From: Massilia pinisoli
Lineage (GTDB): Bacteria; Pseudomonadota; Gammaproteobacteria; Burkholderiales; Burkholderiaceae_D
Assembly: GCF_024753285.1 (NCBI RefSeq)
Contig: NZ_JANUGW010000001.1
Location: forward strand, 62,001-126,000
Length of the DNA stretch: 64,000 nt
Direction: 5' to 3'
The notes under the pieces are model-generated. The model searched no databases, was not told where the DNA came from, and was given only the letters and a program-made list of their open reading frames with translations. A program made the position numbers and the translations under genes. Position 1 is the stretch's first letter. Each line of letters opens with the position of its first letter. Positions 1 through 8,720 of this stretch are shown piece by piece.

Positions 1-516
1 AAGCCGAAGATGCGCCCCGTGGCCGACGCCGTGGACCCACACGTGTTCTATGCGTACGACGACGCGGCGCTGCTCGCCAGCACGGACGGCGGCGCCACGT
101 TCGCCCCGCGCGCGCGCCTGCCCGCGGGCGGTTCGCACCTCGTCCGCGTGGCGCCCGGCCGCGCGGGCGACGTGTGGATCGCACTGAAGAACGGGGGCCT
201 CGTGCGCTCCGTGGACGGCGGCGCGCATGTCGCCCCGCTGGCGGCCGTGGGCTATTGCGGGGCCGTCGGCTTCGGCAAGGCGGCGCCGGGACGCGACTAT
301 CCCACCGTGTACATCTGGGGCGACGTGAAGGGCGTGCGCGGCGTCTACCGCTCGCTCGACGCGGGCGCCACCTGGACACGCATCAACGACGACGCCCACC
401 AGTACGGCGGGCCGGGCGACGGCCAGTTCATCGTCGGCGACATGAATCGCTACGGTGTCGTCTACATGAGCACGGCCGGCCGCGGCATCGTCTACGGCAA
501 GCCAATTTCGAATTGA
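1..516 (+). CDS. GH74 xyloglucanase-like protein, C-terminal fragment
   Basis: The reading frame is open from base 1, so this is the last 171 residues of a gene that begins outside the window. It has BNR/sialidase-type beta-propeller blades with Asp-box-like motifs (STDGGATF, SVDGGAHV, SLDAGATW) and ends in a NRYGVVYMSTAGRGIVYG-type tail. That tail is characteristic of GH74 endo-xyloglucanases, which cut the beta-1,4-glucan backbone of xyloglucan. The catalytic Asp residues would lie upstream and cannot be checked. The stop is 24 bases before the GH95 gene on the same strand, which supports an operon. Another BNR-repeat glycosidase is possible, but the debranching enzymes downstream favour xyloglucan. 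Confidence 0.75.
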   Translation, partial: KPKMRPVADAVDPHVFYAYDDAALLASTDGGATFAPRARLPAGGSHLVRVAPGRAGDVWIALKNGGLVRSVDGGAHVAPLAAVGYCGAVGFGKAAPGRDYPTVYIWGDVKGVRGVYRSLDAGATWTRINDDAHQYGGPGDGQFIVGDMNRYGVVYMSTAGRGIVYGKPISN

Positions 517-540
517 ACCCGCTTTACGGAACCGATTGTC

Positions 541-2880
541 ATGCCCCTGCGTTGTAGCCGATTGCATCCGATGATTTCCCGCCGCCCGCTGATGGCCGTG
601 CGCCGGGCGCTTTTCGTACTGGCGCTGGCGGGCCTTGCGTCCGCCGCGGCCGCCGCGCCCGCCGCGCCCGACCTGGTGCTGCGCTACGACAGCCCGGCGC
701 AGGACAACGATCATGGCTGGGAACGCGAGGCACTCCCGATCGGCAATGGCCGCATTGGCGCCATGGTGTTCGGCGGCGTCGCCCGCGAGCACCTGCAGTT
801 CAACGACATCACGCTGTGGTCGGGCGATGACAAGTCGATGGGCGCGTACCAGCCGTTCGGCGATGTCGTCGTCGACCTGCCGGGCCACGACACGGATGCG
901 CGCGACTACCACCGCACTCTGGATCTCGCGCACGCCGTCCACGCCGTCACGTACTCGCACGGCGGTGTGCACTTCCGGCGCGAGGCGTGGGCGAGCCATC
1001 CCGCGCAGGTGATCGTGCTGCGCCTCACGGCCGACCGGCCGGGCCAATATTCCGGGTCGATCGCGCTGTCCGACCGCCACGGCGCGCACCTGACCGCGGC
1101 AGGCCAGCGGCTGTACGCGACGGGCACGCTGGCCGGCTGGACCCTGCCGGGCGAGGCGCCCACAGCGAACACGCTGGATTACGCGAGCCAGGTGCAGGTC
1201 GTGAACGACGGCGGAAAGGTCGCCATCGAGAATGGCCGCCTCGTGTTTTCCGGCTGCGATGCGCTGACGATCATCGTCGGCGCGGGCACGAGCTACGCGG
1301 CGGACGCGGCGCGGCACTTCCGCGGCGACCATCCGCTGGCGCGGGTGACGGCCCAGGTGACGGCGGCGGCAAGCCGCCCGGTCGCCGACCTGCGCGCCGA
1401 CCATGAGCGCGACGTGGCGAGCCTGCTGGGCCGGGTGCAGCTGGACCTGGGCACGACCGCAGCGGAGCGCAGCGCGCTGCCGACGGACGCGCGCCTGCTC
1501 GCGTACACGAAGGCGGGCGCCGATCCGGAACTGGAAGCGCAGTACTTCCAGTACGGCCGCTACCTGCTCGTGTCGAGTTCGCGCGATTCGCTGCCCGCGA
1601 ACCTGCAGGGCCTGTGGAACAACAGCGTCACGCCGCCGTGGAAGTCGGACTACCACACGAACATCAACGTCCAGATGAATTACTGGCCGACCGAGGTGAC
1701 GAATCTGTCGGAAGCGGCGGACCCGTTCTTCCGCTTCGTGACGAGCGTCGCACCCATGTGGCGCCAGACGACGGCCGCCGAATTCAAGGGCCGGGACGGC
1801 AAGCCGGTGCGCGGCTGGACCGTGCGCACGGAATCGAATCCGTTCGGCGGCATGGGTTATTTGTGGAACAAGACGGCGAGCGCCTGGTATGCGCAGCACT
1901 TCTGGGAACATTATGCGTTCACGCAGGACAAGGCGTTCCTGCGCGAGGTGGCGTACCCGATGATGAAGGAGGCGAGCGCGTTCTGGCAGGATTACCTGAA
2001 GGTGCTGCCGGATGGCCGCCTCGTCGCGCCGCAGGGCTGGTCGCCGGAGCACGGTCCTGTCGAGGATGGCGTCACCTACGACCAGGAGATCGTCTGGGAC
2101 CTGTTCAACAACACGGCGGAAGCGGCCCGCATCCTCGGCGTCGACGCGCCGCTCGCCGCCCGGTTGACCACAATGCGCGACAAGCTCGCCGCGCCGCGCG
2201 TGGGCAGCTGGGGCCAGCTGCTGGAGTGGCTCGACGAGAAGAAGGATCCCGTGCTCGACACGCCGGGCGACACCCACCGCCACGTGTCGCACCTGTTCGC
2301 GCTGTATCCGGGCCGCCAGATCAGCCCCGCGCGCACGCCGGCGCTCGCCGCCGCCGCCAAGCGCACGCTGGAAGCGCGCGGCGACGCGGGCACCGGTTGG
2401 TCGATGGCGTGGAAGATGGCGTTCTGGGCGCGGTTGTACGACGGCGACCACGCCTGGCGCATGCTGCGTGGCCTGCTGGCGACGCCGGGCGCGCGGGCGC
2501 GCGAACAGGCCGGCGCCGGATCGGAGCAACTGAACGCGGGCGGCACGTACCCGAACCTGCTGGACGCGCACCCGCCGTTCCAGATCGACGGCAATTTCGG
2601 CGCGACGGCGGCCATCGCGGAGATGCTGCTGCAATCGCAGGCCGGCACGATCCACCTGCTGCCCGCGCTGCCGTCCGCGTGGCCGGACGGTGAGGTGACG
2701 GGCTTGCGCGCACGGGGCGGCTTCGAAGTCGACATGCGCTGGCGTCAAGGCCGGCTCGTCACCGCGGCCGTGCGCGCGGTCGCCGCGGGCGGCACGGCGA
2801 AGGTGCGCTACGGCGACAAGACCGTGGCGCTGACGCTTCGGCCGGGCGAGCGCCGCGCGCTCGACGCCGCGCAGTTTTGA
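541..2880 (+). CDS. GH95 alpha-L-fucosidase, secreted
   Basis: The 779-residue product matches glycoside hydrolase family 95, inverting 1,2-alpha-L-fucosidases that remove terminal fucose, for example from the galactose of xyloglucan side chains. A signal peptide with a hydrophobic core (residues ~22-38, [17 protein letters not shown]) is followed by the N-terminal beta-domain motif [20 protein letters not shown]. The catalytic-centre motifs are present: [11 protein letters not shown] (Asn374, Asn376), WSPEHGP (Glu503, expected general acid) and QIDGNFGAT (Asp683). Length is normal for the family. The start at 541 has a weak GGAA about ten bases upstream; ATG at 571 or 592 would also leave a signal peptide. 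It sits between GH74 and GH35 genes on the same strand. Confidence 0.92.
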   Translation: MPLRCSRLHPMISRRPLMAVRRALFVLALAGLASAAAAAPAAPDLVLRYDSPAQDNDHGWEREALPIGNGRIGAMVFGGVAREHLQFNDITLWSGDDKSMGAYQPFGDVVVDLPGHDTDARDYHRTLDLAHAVHAVTYSHGGVHFRREAWASHPAQVIVLRLTADRPGQYSGSIALSDRHGAHLTAAGQRLYATGTLAGWTLPGEAPTANTLDYASQVQVVNDGGKVAIENGRLVFSGCDALTIIVGAGTSYAADAARHFRGDHPLARVTAQVTAAASRPVADLRADHERDVASLLGRVQLDLGTTAAERSALPTDARLLAYTKAGADPELEAQYFQYGRYLLVSSSRDSLPANLQGLWNNSVTPPWKSDYHTNINVQMNYWPTEVTNLSEAADPFFRFVTSVAPMWRQTTAAEFKGRDGKPVRGWTVRTESNPFGGMGYLWNKTASAWYAQHFWEHYAFTQDKAFLREVAYPMMKEASAFWQDYLKVLPDGRLVAPQGWSPEHGPVEDGVTYDQEIVWDLFNNTAEAARILGVDAPLAARLTTMRDKLAAPRVGSWGQLLEWLDEKKDPVLDTPGDTHRHVSHLFALYPGRQISPARTPALAAAAKRTLEARGDAGTGWSMAWKMAFWARLYDGDHAWRMLRGLLATPGARAREQAGAGSEQLNAGGTYPNLLDAHPPFQIDGNFGATAAIAEMLLQSQAGTIHLLPALPSAWPDGEVTGLRARGGFEVDMRWRQGRLVTAAVRAVAAGGTAKVRYGDKTVALTLRPGERRALDAAQF

Positions 2881-2882
2881 CA

Positions 2883-2898
2883 GGCCGCACCGGCGGCC
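2883..2898 (+). other. GC-rich hairpin between GH95 and GH35 genes
   Basis: Perfect 6-bp inverted repeat GGCCGC-ACCG-GCGGCC immediately after the GH95 stop. No U-tract follows (next bases GCCTGAAAAATATG), so it does not look like a standard intrinsic terminator. It could be an mRNA stability or processing element that sets different expression of the two halves of the locus. Role is inferred only. Confidence 0.35.
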
Positions 2899-2998
2899 GC
2901 CTGAAAAATATGTGATGTATCTGTTCAACCCATCAGGCAGCGTGGCGGCGATCCGCCCGCTGCGCGAACCCCGACAACAACTGGAGACCCGCTTGCGC

Positions 2999-4660
2999 AT
3001 GAAAACCCTGTCCTCCCGCCTGCTGACTGCGGGCTTCTTCCTTGCCACGTGTGCCCATGCCGCACACGCCGCGTCCGACATGCCGCGCATCGTCGGCAAG
3101 GACGGCCGCTACGCGCTGATGGTCGATGGCGCGCCGTTCCTCGTGCTGGGCGGCCAGGCCCAGAATTCGAGCAATTATCCGGCCGCGCTGCCGAAAGTCT
3201 GGGCCGCGCTGAAGGACGCGCATGCGAACACGCTCGAGATCCCCGTCGCGTGGGAACAGATCGAGCCGAAGGAAGGCACGTTCGACTTCGGCTACGTCGA
3301 TAAGCTCGTCGCGCAGGCGCGCGAGCACAAGATGCGCCTCGTGCTGCTCTGGTTCGGCACCTGGAAGAACACGGGTCCGGCGTACGCGCCGGAATGGGTC
3401 AAGTTCGACAACAAGCGCTTCCCGCGCATGATCGACAAGGCCGGCAAGACGAGCTACTGCCTGTCGCCGTTCGGCGAGACTACGCTGGCCGCCGACCGCA
3501 AGGCATTCGTCGCACTGATGACGCACCTGAAGAAGATCGACGGCGACAAGCACACCGTCATCATGGTGCAGGTCGAGAACGAGGTCGGCACCTATGGCAC
3601 CGTGCGCGACTTCGCGGCGCGCGCGCAGGCCGCGTTCGGCCAACCGGTGCCGGCTGCCGTCCTCGCGCACCAGCCGCCGCCGGCCGGCCGGCCGAAGCAG
3701 GGCACATGGAGCGAAGTGTACGGCGACTACGCCGACCAGTACTTCCACACGTGGGCGATCGCCTCCTACATCGAGGACATCGCGAAGGCGGGCCGTTCGG
3801 TGTACGATCTGCCGATGTACGTGAACAATGCGCTGCGCGATCCGCACGTGGGCGAGCCGACGCCGCCGTGGAAGGGCGACTTCGCCAGCGGCGGCCCGAC
3901 CTATGACGTGATCGGCATCTACAAGGGCGCCGCGCCCCACATCGACTTCGCCGCGCCCGACATCTACATGCCGGAATCGAAGAAGGTCAGCGCCACGCTG
4001 CAACTGTTCCAGCGCCCGGACAATCCGCTGATGGTGCCCGAGATGGGCAACGCGGCCGGCTATGCGCGCTATGTCTACGAGATCATCGGCAAGGGTGCGC
4101 TCGGCGTTGCGCCGTTCGGTATCGATTACGCGTCGTACAGCAACTACCCGCTCGGCTCGAAGTACACGGACAAGCGCATGGTCGAGCCGTTCGCCAAGGT
4201 CTACGACGTGTTCGCACCGATGCAGCGCGTGTGGGCGAAGTGGGCTTCGGAAGGGCGCACGTACGGCGCGGCCGAGGGCGACGACCGCGGCGCCCAGACC
4301 ATCGCGATGAACGGTTGGGATGCGCGCCTGTCGTACCGCGAATTCCAGTTCGGCGAGCGCGACCCGCACGCACAGACCAACGATTATCCGGACGGGACGG
4401 AGAAGCCGTCCGGCGGCGCCGCCATCGCGCAGATCGGCCCGGACGAATTCGTCATCGTGGGCCAGCAGGTGCGCGTGACGCTGTCGGGCAACGGGCCGAA
4501 CGCCGGCAAGCCGGCGATGCACGCGCGTGTGGAAGAAGGCCATTTCGAGTCGGACGGCAAGTGGGTCATGGAGCGCAACTGGAACGGCGACCAGACCGAC
4601 TACGGCCTGAACCTGCCGGCCGCGCCGACCGTGCTGAAGGTCCGGATGGGAACGTATTGA
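2999..4660 (+). CDS. GH35 beta-galactosidase (DUF5597 type), secreted
   Basis: The 553-residue protein begins with a signal peptide ending near AHAAHA-A. The start at 2999 is chosen for CTGGAGA 9-16 bases upstream and because the signal peptide begins there. The GH35 TIM barrel shows the acid/base motif VQVENEVG (Glu195) and the nucleophile motif MVPEMGN (Glu348). The C-terminal third is a beta-rich DUF5597-like domain. Family members hydrolyse terminal beta-galactose; the homologue in the Cellvibrio xyloglucan locus (Bgl35A) acts on galactosylated xyloglucan oligosaccharides. Here it lies between the fucosidase and xylosidase, where the galactose would be exposed after fucose removal. The substrate is inferred from context. 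Confidence 0.9.
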   Translation: MKTLSSRLLTAGFFLATCAHAAHAASDMPRIVGKDGRYALMVDGAPFLVLGGQAQNSSNYPAALPKVWAALKDAHANTLEIPVAWEQIEPKEGTFDFGYVDKLVAQAREHKMRLVLLWFGTWKNTGPAYAPEWVKFDNKRFPRMIDKAGKTSYCLSPFGETTLAADRKAFVALMTHLKKIDGDKHTVIMVQVENEVGTYGTVRDFAARAQAAFGQPVPAAVLAHQPPPAGRPKQGTWSEVYGDYADQYFHTWAIASYIEDIAKAGRSVYDLPMYVNNALRDPHVGEPTPPWKGDFASGGPTYDVIGIYKGAAPHIDFAAPDIYMPESKKVSATLQLFQRPDNPLMVPEMGNAAGYARYVYEIIGKGALGVAPFGIDYASYSNYPLGSKYTDKRMVEPFAKVYDVFAPMQRVWAKWASEGRTYGAAEGDDRGAQTIAMNGWDARLSYREFQFGERDPHAQTNDYPDGTEKPSGGAAIAQIGPDEFVIVGQQVRVTLSGNGPNAGKPAMHARVEEGHFESDGKWVMERNWNGDQTDYGLNLPAAPTVLKVRMGTY

Positions 4661-4697
4661 ACCTATGCGACGATCGAATCAACCTGGAGACACCACC

Positions 4698-7571
4698 ATG
4701 CATTTGACCCGTATCGCGGCCGCCGCGCTGCTGCTCGCCGCCGGCGGACAGGCCTTCGCGGCCACCGTCCAGAAGACCGCCAGCGGCATCGACGTCCATC
4801 CGGACGCCGGCCCGGCGAAGCTCGTGCGCCTCGAACTGATGGCGGATAACATCGTCCACGTCGTCAAGCTGGACACGGCGGACAAGCCACTGACGCCGTC
4901 GCTGATGACGGTCGCGAAGCCGTGCGGCTGCGCGTTCACGGTCGCGCAAGCCAAGGACGCCGTCACGCTGAAGGCGCGCAAGGTGTCGGCGCGCGTGTCG
5001 CTGAAGGACGGCCAGGTGCGCTTCTTCGACGCCGCCGGCAAGCCTTTCCTCACGCAGGCCGCGGAAGCCATGAAGCCCGTGACGGTGGGCGGCAAGCCGT
5101 TCCTCGCGATCGAGGAAGGCTTCAACTATGGCACGAAGGACGCGTTCTACGGGCTGGGCCAGCACCAGAACGCCCAGATGAACTACAACGGCGAAGACGT
5201 CCTGCTGCAGCAGCACAATATGATCGCGTCGGTGCCGTTCGTCGTCTCCGACAAGAACTATGGCGTCCTGTGGGACAACAACTCGATCTCGCGCTTCGGC
5301 GATCCGACGCCGTACGCATGGCTGTCGCGCGACCTGGCGCTGACGGACGCCGACGGCAAGCCGGGCGGCCTCACGGCGCGCTACTACATCGACGGCAAGT
5401 TGGCGCTCACACGGCAGGAAAAGGACATCGCGTACCAGTACCTGAAGGACGTGGCCGAGCACTGGCCGAAAGAGCTGCCGCCGCTGAAGGCGCTGGGCGG
5501 CAAGGACGTCAAGGTCGTGTGGGACGGCGCGATGGCGAGCCCGAAGGCCGGCGTGCACAAGATGCAGCTGTACGCGTCCGACTACGCGACGCTCACCGTG
5601 GGCGGCAAGCAGGTGACGGATGTGTGGCGCCAGGGCTGGAACCCGTGGTACCACAACTTCGAAGTGACGTTCGAGAAGGACAAGCCGGTCCCGCTGCACC
5701 TGGAGTGGAAGCCGTCGGGCGGCATGGTCGCGATGACGCACAACGATCCGCTGCCGGCGCCCGCGCGCCATTCGCTGACCTTGTCGTCCGAGATCGCGGA
5801 GGCCATCAACTATTACGTGATCAGCGCCGACAATATGGACAACGTGATCGGTGGCTACCGCCTGCTCACGGGCCAGCAGCCGATGATGCCGAAGTGGGCA
5901 TACGGCTTCTGGCAGTCGCGCCAGCGCTACGAGACGCAGCAGCAGTTGCTCGATACGGTGGCGGAATACCGCAAGCGCGGCTGGCCGCTCGATAACATCG
6001 TGCAGGACTGGTTCTACTGGCCGGAAGACGGCTGGGGCTCGCACGACTTCGACAAGGTCCGCTTCCCCGATCCGCAGGGCATGGTGGACGCCGTGCACAA
6101 GCAGCACGCGCACATCATGATCTCCATCTGGGGCAAGTTCTACGCCAATACCGACAACTACAAGGAGCTGGCGGCGAAGGGCCATATGTGGACGAAGAAC
6201 GTCGAGGACGGCGCGCTGGACTGGGTCGGCAAAGGCTACAAGAACAGCCACTACGATCCGTACACGCAGGAAGCGCGCGACATCTATTACCGCCAGCTGC
6301 AGCACAAGCTCGTGGACAAGGGCTTCGACGCCTGGTGGATGGACAACACGGAACCGGACGTCCTGTCGAACTCGCGCCTGGAAGATTTCAAAAAGCTGAT
6401 CGGCCCGACCGTCTACGGCCCCGGCGAGATCACGTTCAACCCGTACAGCCTCGTGCACTCGGGCGGCATGGTCGACGGCCTGCGCCGCGACCAGCCGGAC
6501 AAGCGCCAGTTCATCCTGTCGCGCTCGGGCTTCGCCGGCATCCAGCGCAACTCGGTCGCCGTGTGGAGCGGCGACACGGCCGGTCGCTGGAACAACCTGT
6601 ACGACCAGATCGCGTCCGGCGTGAACTTCTCGATGTCCGGCATTCCGAACTGGACGCACGACATCGGCGGCTATGCGCAGGAAAACCGGTTCCAGTACGG
6701 CGACGTGGGCTCCGCGCAGGAAAACCGCGCGACGACGAACGACCAGGCCAAGCCGGAAGACATGAAGGAGTGGCGCGAGCTGAACCTGCGCTGGTTCCAG
6801 TTCGGCGCGTTCTCCCCGCTGTTCCGCTCGCACGGCGAAGTCGTCAAGCGCGAGATCTACAACATCGCCGCGGGCGACGACGCGATGCGCGATTCGATGG
6901 TCGGCTACCTGAAGCTGCGCTACCGCCTCATGCCGTACATCTACTCGATGGCGGCGGACACGCACTACGAGAACGGCACCATGATGCGCGGCCTCGTGAT
7001 GGACTTCCCCCGCGACGACAAGGTCAAGGATATCAAGGACCAGTACCTGTTCGGCCACGCGCTGATGGTGGCGCCCGTGACGAGCTATGGCGCGCGCGAG
7101 CGCACCGTGTACTTCCCGTCCGGCGCCGACTGGTACGACTTCGACACGGGCAAGCGCTACGCCGGCGGCACGACGGCCACCGTGCCGGCACCGTTGAACC
7201 GCATCCCCGTGTTCGTGCGTACGGGCGCCGTGATCCCGACTGGCCCTGTCACGCAATACGTCGACGAGAAGCCCGATGCGCCGCTCGTGCTGCAGGTGTA
7301 CGCAGGCGCCAGCGGCGAGGCGAGCCTCTACGAGGACGACGGCGTGACGAACGCCTACGCGCGCGGCGAGTACAGCCGCATCCCGTTCCGCTACGACGAC
7401 AAGACGGGCACCGTGAAGATCGGCGCGCGCACCGGCAAGTACAAGGGCATGCCGCAGACGCGCCAGATCAAGGTGCGCCTGCTGAAGCCCGGCGTGGCGA
7501 CAAGCGCGAACATGGACGCGGCCGACAAGACCGTGACCTATGACGGCAAGCCGGTGACCGTGAAGCTGTGA
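4698..7571 (+). CDS. GH31 alpha-xylosidase with PA14-like insert, secreted
   Basis: The 957-residue product has a signal peptide (MHLTRIAAAALLLAAGGQAFA). The start at 4698 follows CTGGAGACACCACC, 37 bases after the GH35 stop. The GH31 barrel carries the nucleophile motif WWMDNTEPD (Asp549) and the acid/base motif VWSGD (Asp626). Residues ~258-345 form an extra beta-rich block (VVWDGAMASPKAG to LHLEWKPSGG) resembling the PA14 insert of the Cellvibrio alpha-xylosidase Xyl31A, a determinant of preference for long xyloglucan oligosaccharides. Predicted role: removal of non-reducing-end alpha-1,6-xylose. GH31 also contains alpha-glucosidases, but the insert and the neighbours favour xylosidase. 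Confidence 0.9.
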   Translation: MHLTRIAAAALLLAAGGQAFAATVQKTASGIDVHPDAGPAKLVRLELMADNIVHVVKLDTADKPLTPSLMTVAKPCGCAFTVAQAKDAVTLKARKVSARVSLKDGQVRFFDAAGKPFLTQAAEAMKPVTVGGKPFLAIEEGFNYGTKDAFYGLGQHQNAQMNYNGEDVLLQQHNMIASVPFVVSDKNYGVLWDNNSISRFGDPTPYAWLSRDLALTDADGKPGGLTARYYIDGKLALTRQEKDIAYQYLKDVAEHWPKELPPLKALGGKDVKVVWDGAMASPKAGVHKMQLYASDYATLTVGGKQVTDVWRQGWNPWYHNFEVTFEKDKPVPLHLEWKPSGGMVAMTHNDPLPAPARHSLTLSSEIAEAINYYVISADNMDNVIGGYRLLTGQQPMMPKWAYGFWQSRQRYETQQQLLDTVAEYRKRGWPLDNIVQDWFYWPEDGWGSHDFDKVRFPDPQGMVDAVHKQHAHIMISIWGKFYANTDNYKELAAKGHMWTKNVEDGALDWVGKGYKNSHYDPYTQEARDIYYRQLQHKLVDKGFDAWWMDNTEPDVLSNSRLEDFKKLIGPTVYGPGEITFNPYSLVHSGGMVDGLRRDQPDKRQFILSRSGFAGIQRNSVAVWSGDTAGRWNNLYDQIASGVNFSMSGIPNWTHDIGGYAQENRFQYGDVGSAQENRATTNDQAKPEDMKEWRELNLRWFQFGAFSPLFRSHGEVVKREIYNIAAGDDAMRDSMVGYLKLRYRLMPYIYSMAADTHYENGTMMRGLVMDFPRDDKVKDIKDQYLFGHALMVAPVTSYGARERTVYFPSGADWYDFDTGKRYAGGTTATVPAPLNRIPVFVRTGAVIPTGPVTQYVDEKPDAPLVLQVYAGASGEASLYEDDGVTNAYARGEYSRIPFRYDDKTGTVKIGARTGKYKGMPQTRQIKVRLLKPGVATSANMDAADKTVTYDGKPVTVKL

Positions 7572-7618
7572 TGACAACACGGAGGCGCACGCACGCCTCC
7601 ATTCCTGAAAGCTGCAAG

Positions 7619-8698
7619 ATGAAACGATCGACTCTCACTTTTGCCCTGGCCGCGCTGCTGCACGCAGGCCTGGCCAGCGCCGGCGTCGCCGTCGCTCCCA
7701 CCGACAAGAACCTCCAGTACACGGGCCGCATCGATTTTTCCGCGCCCGCGGCGCCCGTCATCACGTGGCCCAACACGGCCATTGCGGGCAACTTCACGGG
7801 CACGTCGCTGTCCGTGACGCTGGACGACGAACGGGGCAAGAACTACTTCAACGTGTTCATCGACGGCGACACGGCGGCCCCGCTGATCATCGAGGCCGCG
7901 CAGGGCACGAAGGCGTACGAAGTCGCGGCTGGCCTCCCGCCCGGCAAGCACAGCTTCCTGATCACGAAGCGCACGGAAGGCGAGGAGGGCGCGACCACGT
8001 TCCGGGGGCTGGAGCTCGCCGACGGCGGCCAGATGCTGGCACCGCCCGAGCGTCCGAAGCGGCGCATCGAGGTCTTTGGCGATTCCATCACGAGCGGTAT
8101 GGGCGACGAAGCGCCGATGAACGCCCGCGACGACGTCATCCGCGACAAGAACAGCTACCTGTCGTACGCCGCCATCACGGCGCGCAACCTGAACGCGGAA
8201 TTGCACCAGACGTCGCAGAGCGGCATCGGCGTCATGATCAGCTGGTTCCCGTTCACGATGCCGGATTTTTACGACCAGCTGAGCGCCGTCGGCAACAACG
8301 ACACGCACTGGGACTTCTCCAGCTGGACGCCGGATGTCGTCGTCATCAACCTGATGCAGAACGACCGCTGGCTGATCGGCGACAAGCACCAGCTGCAGCC
8401 GGAACCGAACGACGCCCAGCGCGTCGCCGCCTACGAGACGTTCGTCAAGCGCATCCGCCAGCTGTACCCGAAGGCGTACATCGTGTGCGCGCTGGGCAGC
8501 ATGGACGCGACGCGCCCCGGCTCGCAGTGGCCGGGCTACATCAAGTCGGCGGTGGAAGACATGCGCAAGCACGGCGACGCGCGCATCGATTCGGTGTTCT
8601 TCCCGTTCACCGGCTACGCCGCCCACCCGCGCCTGAAGCACCAGCGCGACAACGCCGCGGTCCTCACGGCGTTCATCAAGAAGAAAGTGGGCTGGTAA
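7619..8698 (+). CDS. CE2 family SGNH acetylesterase, secreted
   Basis: The 359-residue protein has a signal peptide (to about residue 20), an N-terminal jelly-roll domain (residues ~30-140) and an SGNH hydrolase domain. This is the two-domain plan of carbohydrate esterase family 2. The catalytic Ser is in VFGDSITSG (Ser156), the block III Asn in INLMQND, and the His in AAHPRLKH (His336). The residue three before the His is not Asp, consistent with the Ser-His dyad known in CE2. An upstream GTG at 7568 overlaps the GH31 stop and would put 17 non-signal residues first, so ATG 7619 is preferred. Likely role: deacetylation of xyloglucan galactose or other hemicellulose. Confidence 0.85.
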   Translation: MKRSTLTFALAALLHAGLASAGVAVAPTDKNLQYTGRIDFSAPAAPVITWPNTAIAGNFTGTSLSVTLDDERGKNYFNVFIDGDTAAPLIIEAAQGTKAYEVAAGLPPGKHSFLITKRTEGEEGATTFRGLELADGGQMLAPPERPKRRIEVFGDSITSGMGDEAPMNARDDVIRDKNSYLSYAAITARNLNAELHQTSQSGIGVMISWFPFTMPDFYDQLSAVGNNDTHWDFSSWTPDVVVINLMQNDRWLIGDKHQLQPEPNDAQRVAAYETFVKRIRQLYPKAYIVCALGSMDATRPGSQWPGYIKSAVEDMRKHGDARIDSVFFPFTGYAAHPRLKHQRDNAAVLTAFIKKKVGW

Positions 8699-8720
8699 GT
8701 GGGCTGATAAGCGCGCCCGG

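Noticed and set aside
4566..7580. 1004-codon open frame on - opposite the GH31 gene
   Set aside because: Arg/Val/His-rich translation with no domain, a by-product of GC-rich codon use in the real + gene with its catalytic motifs.
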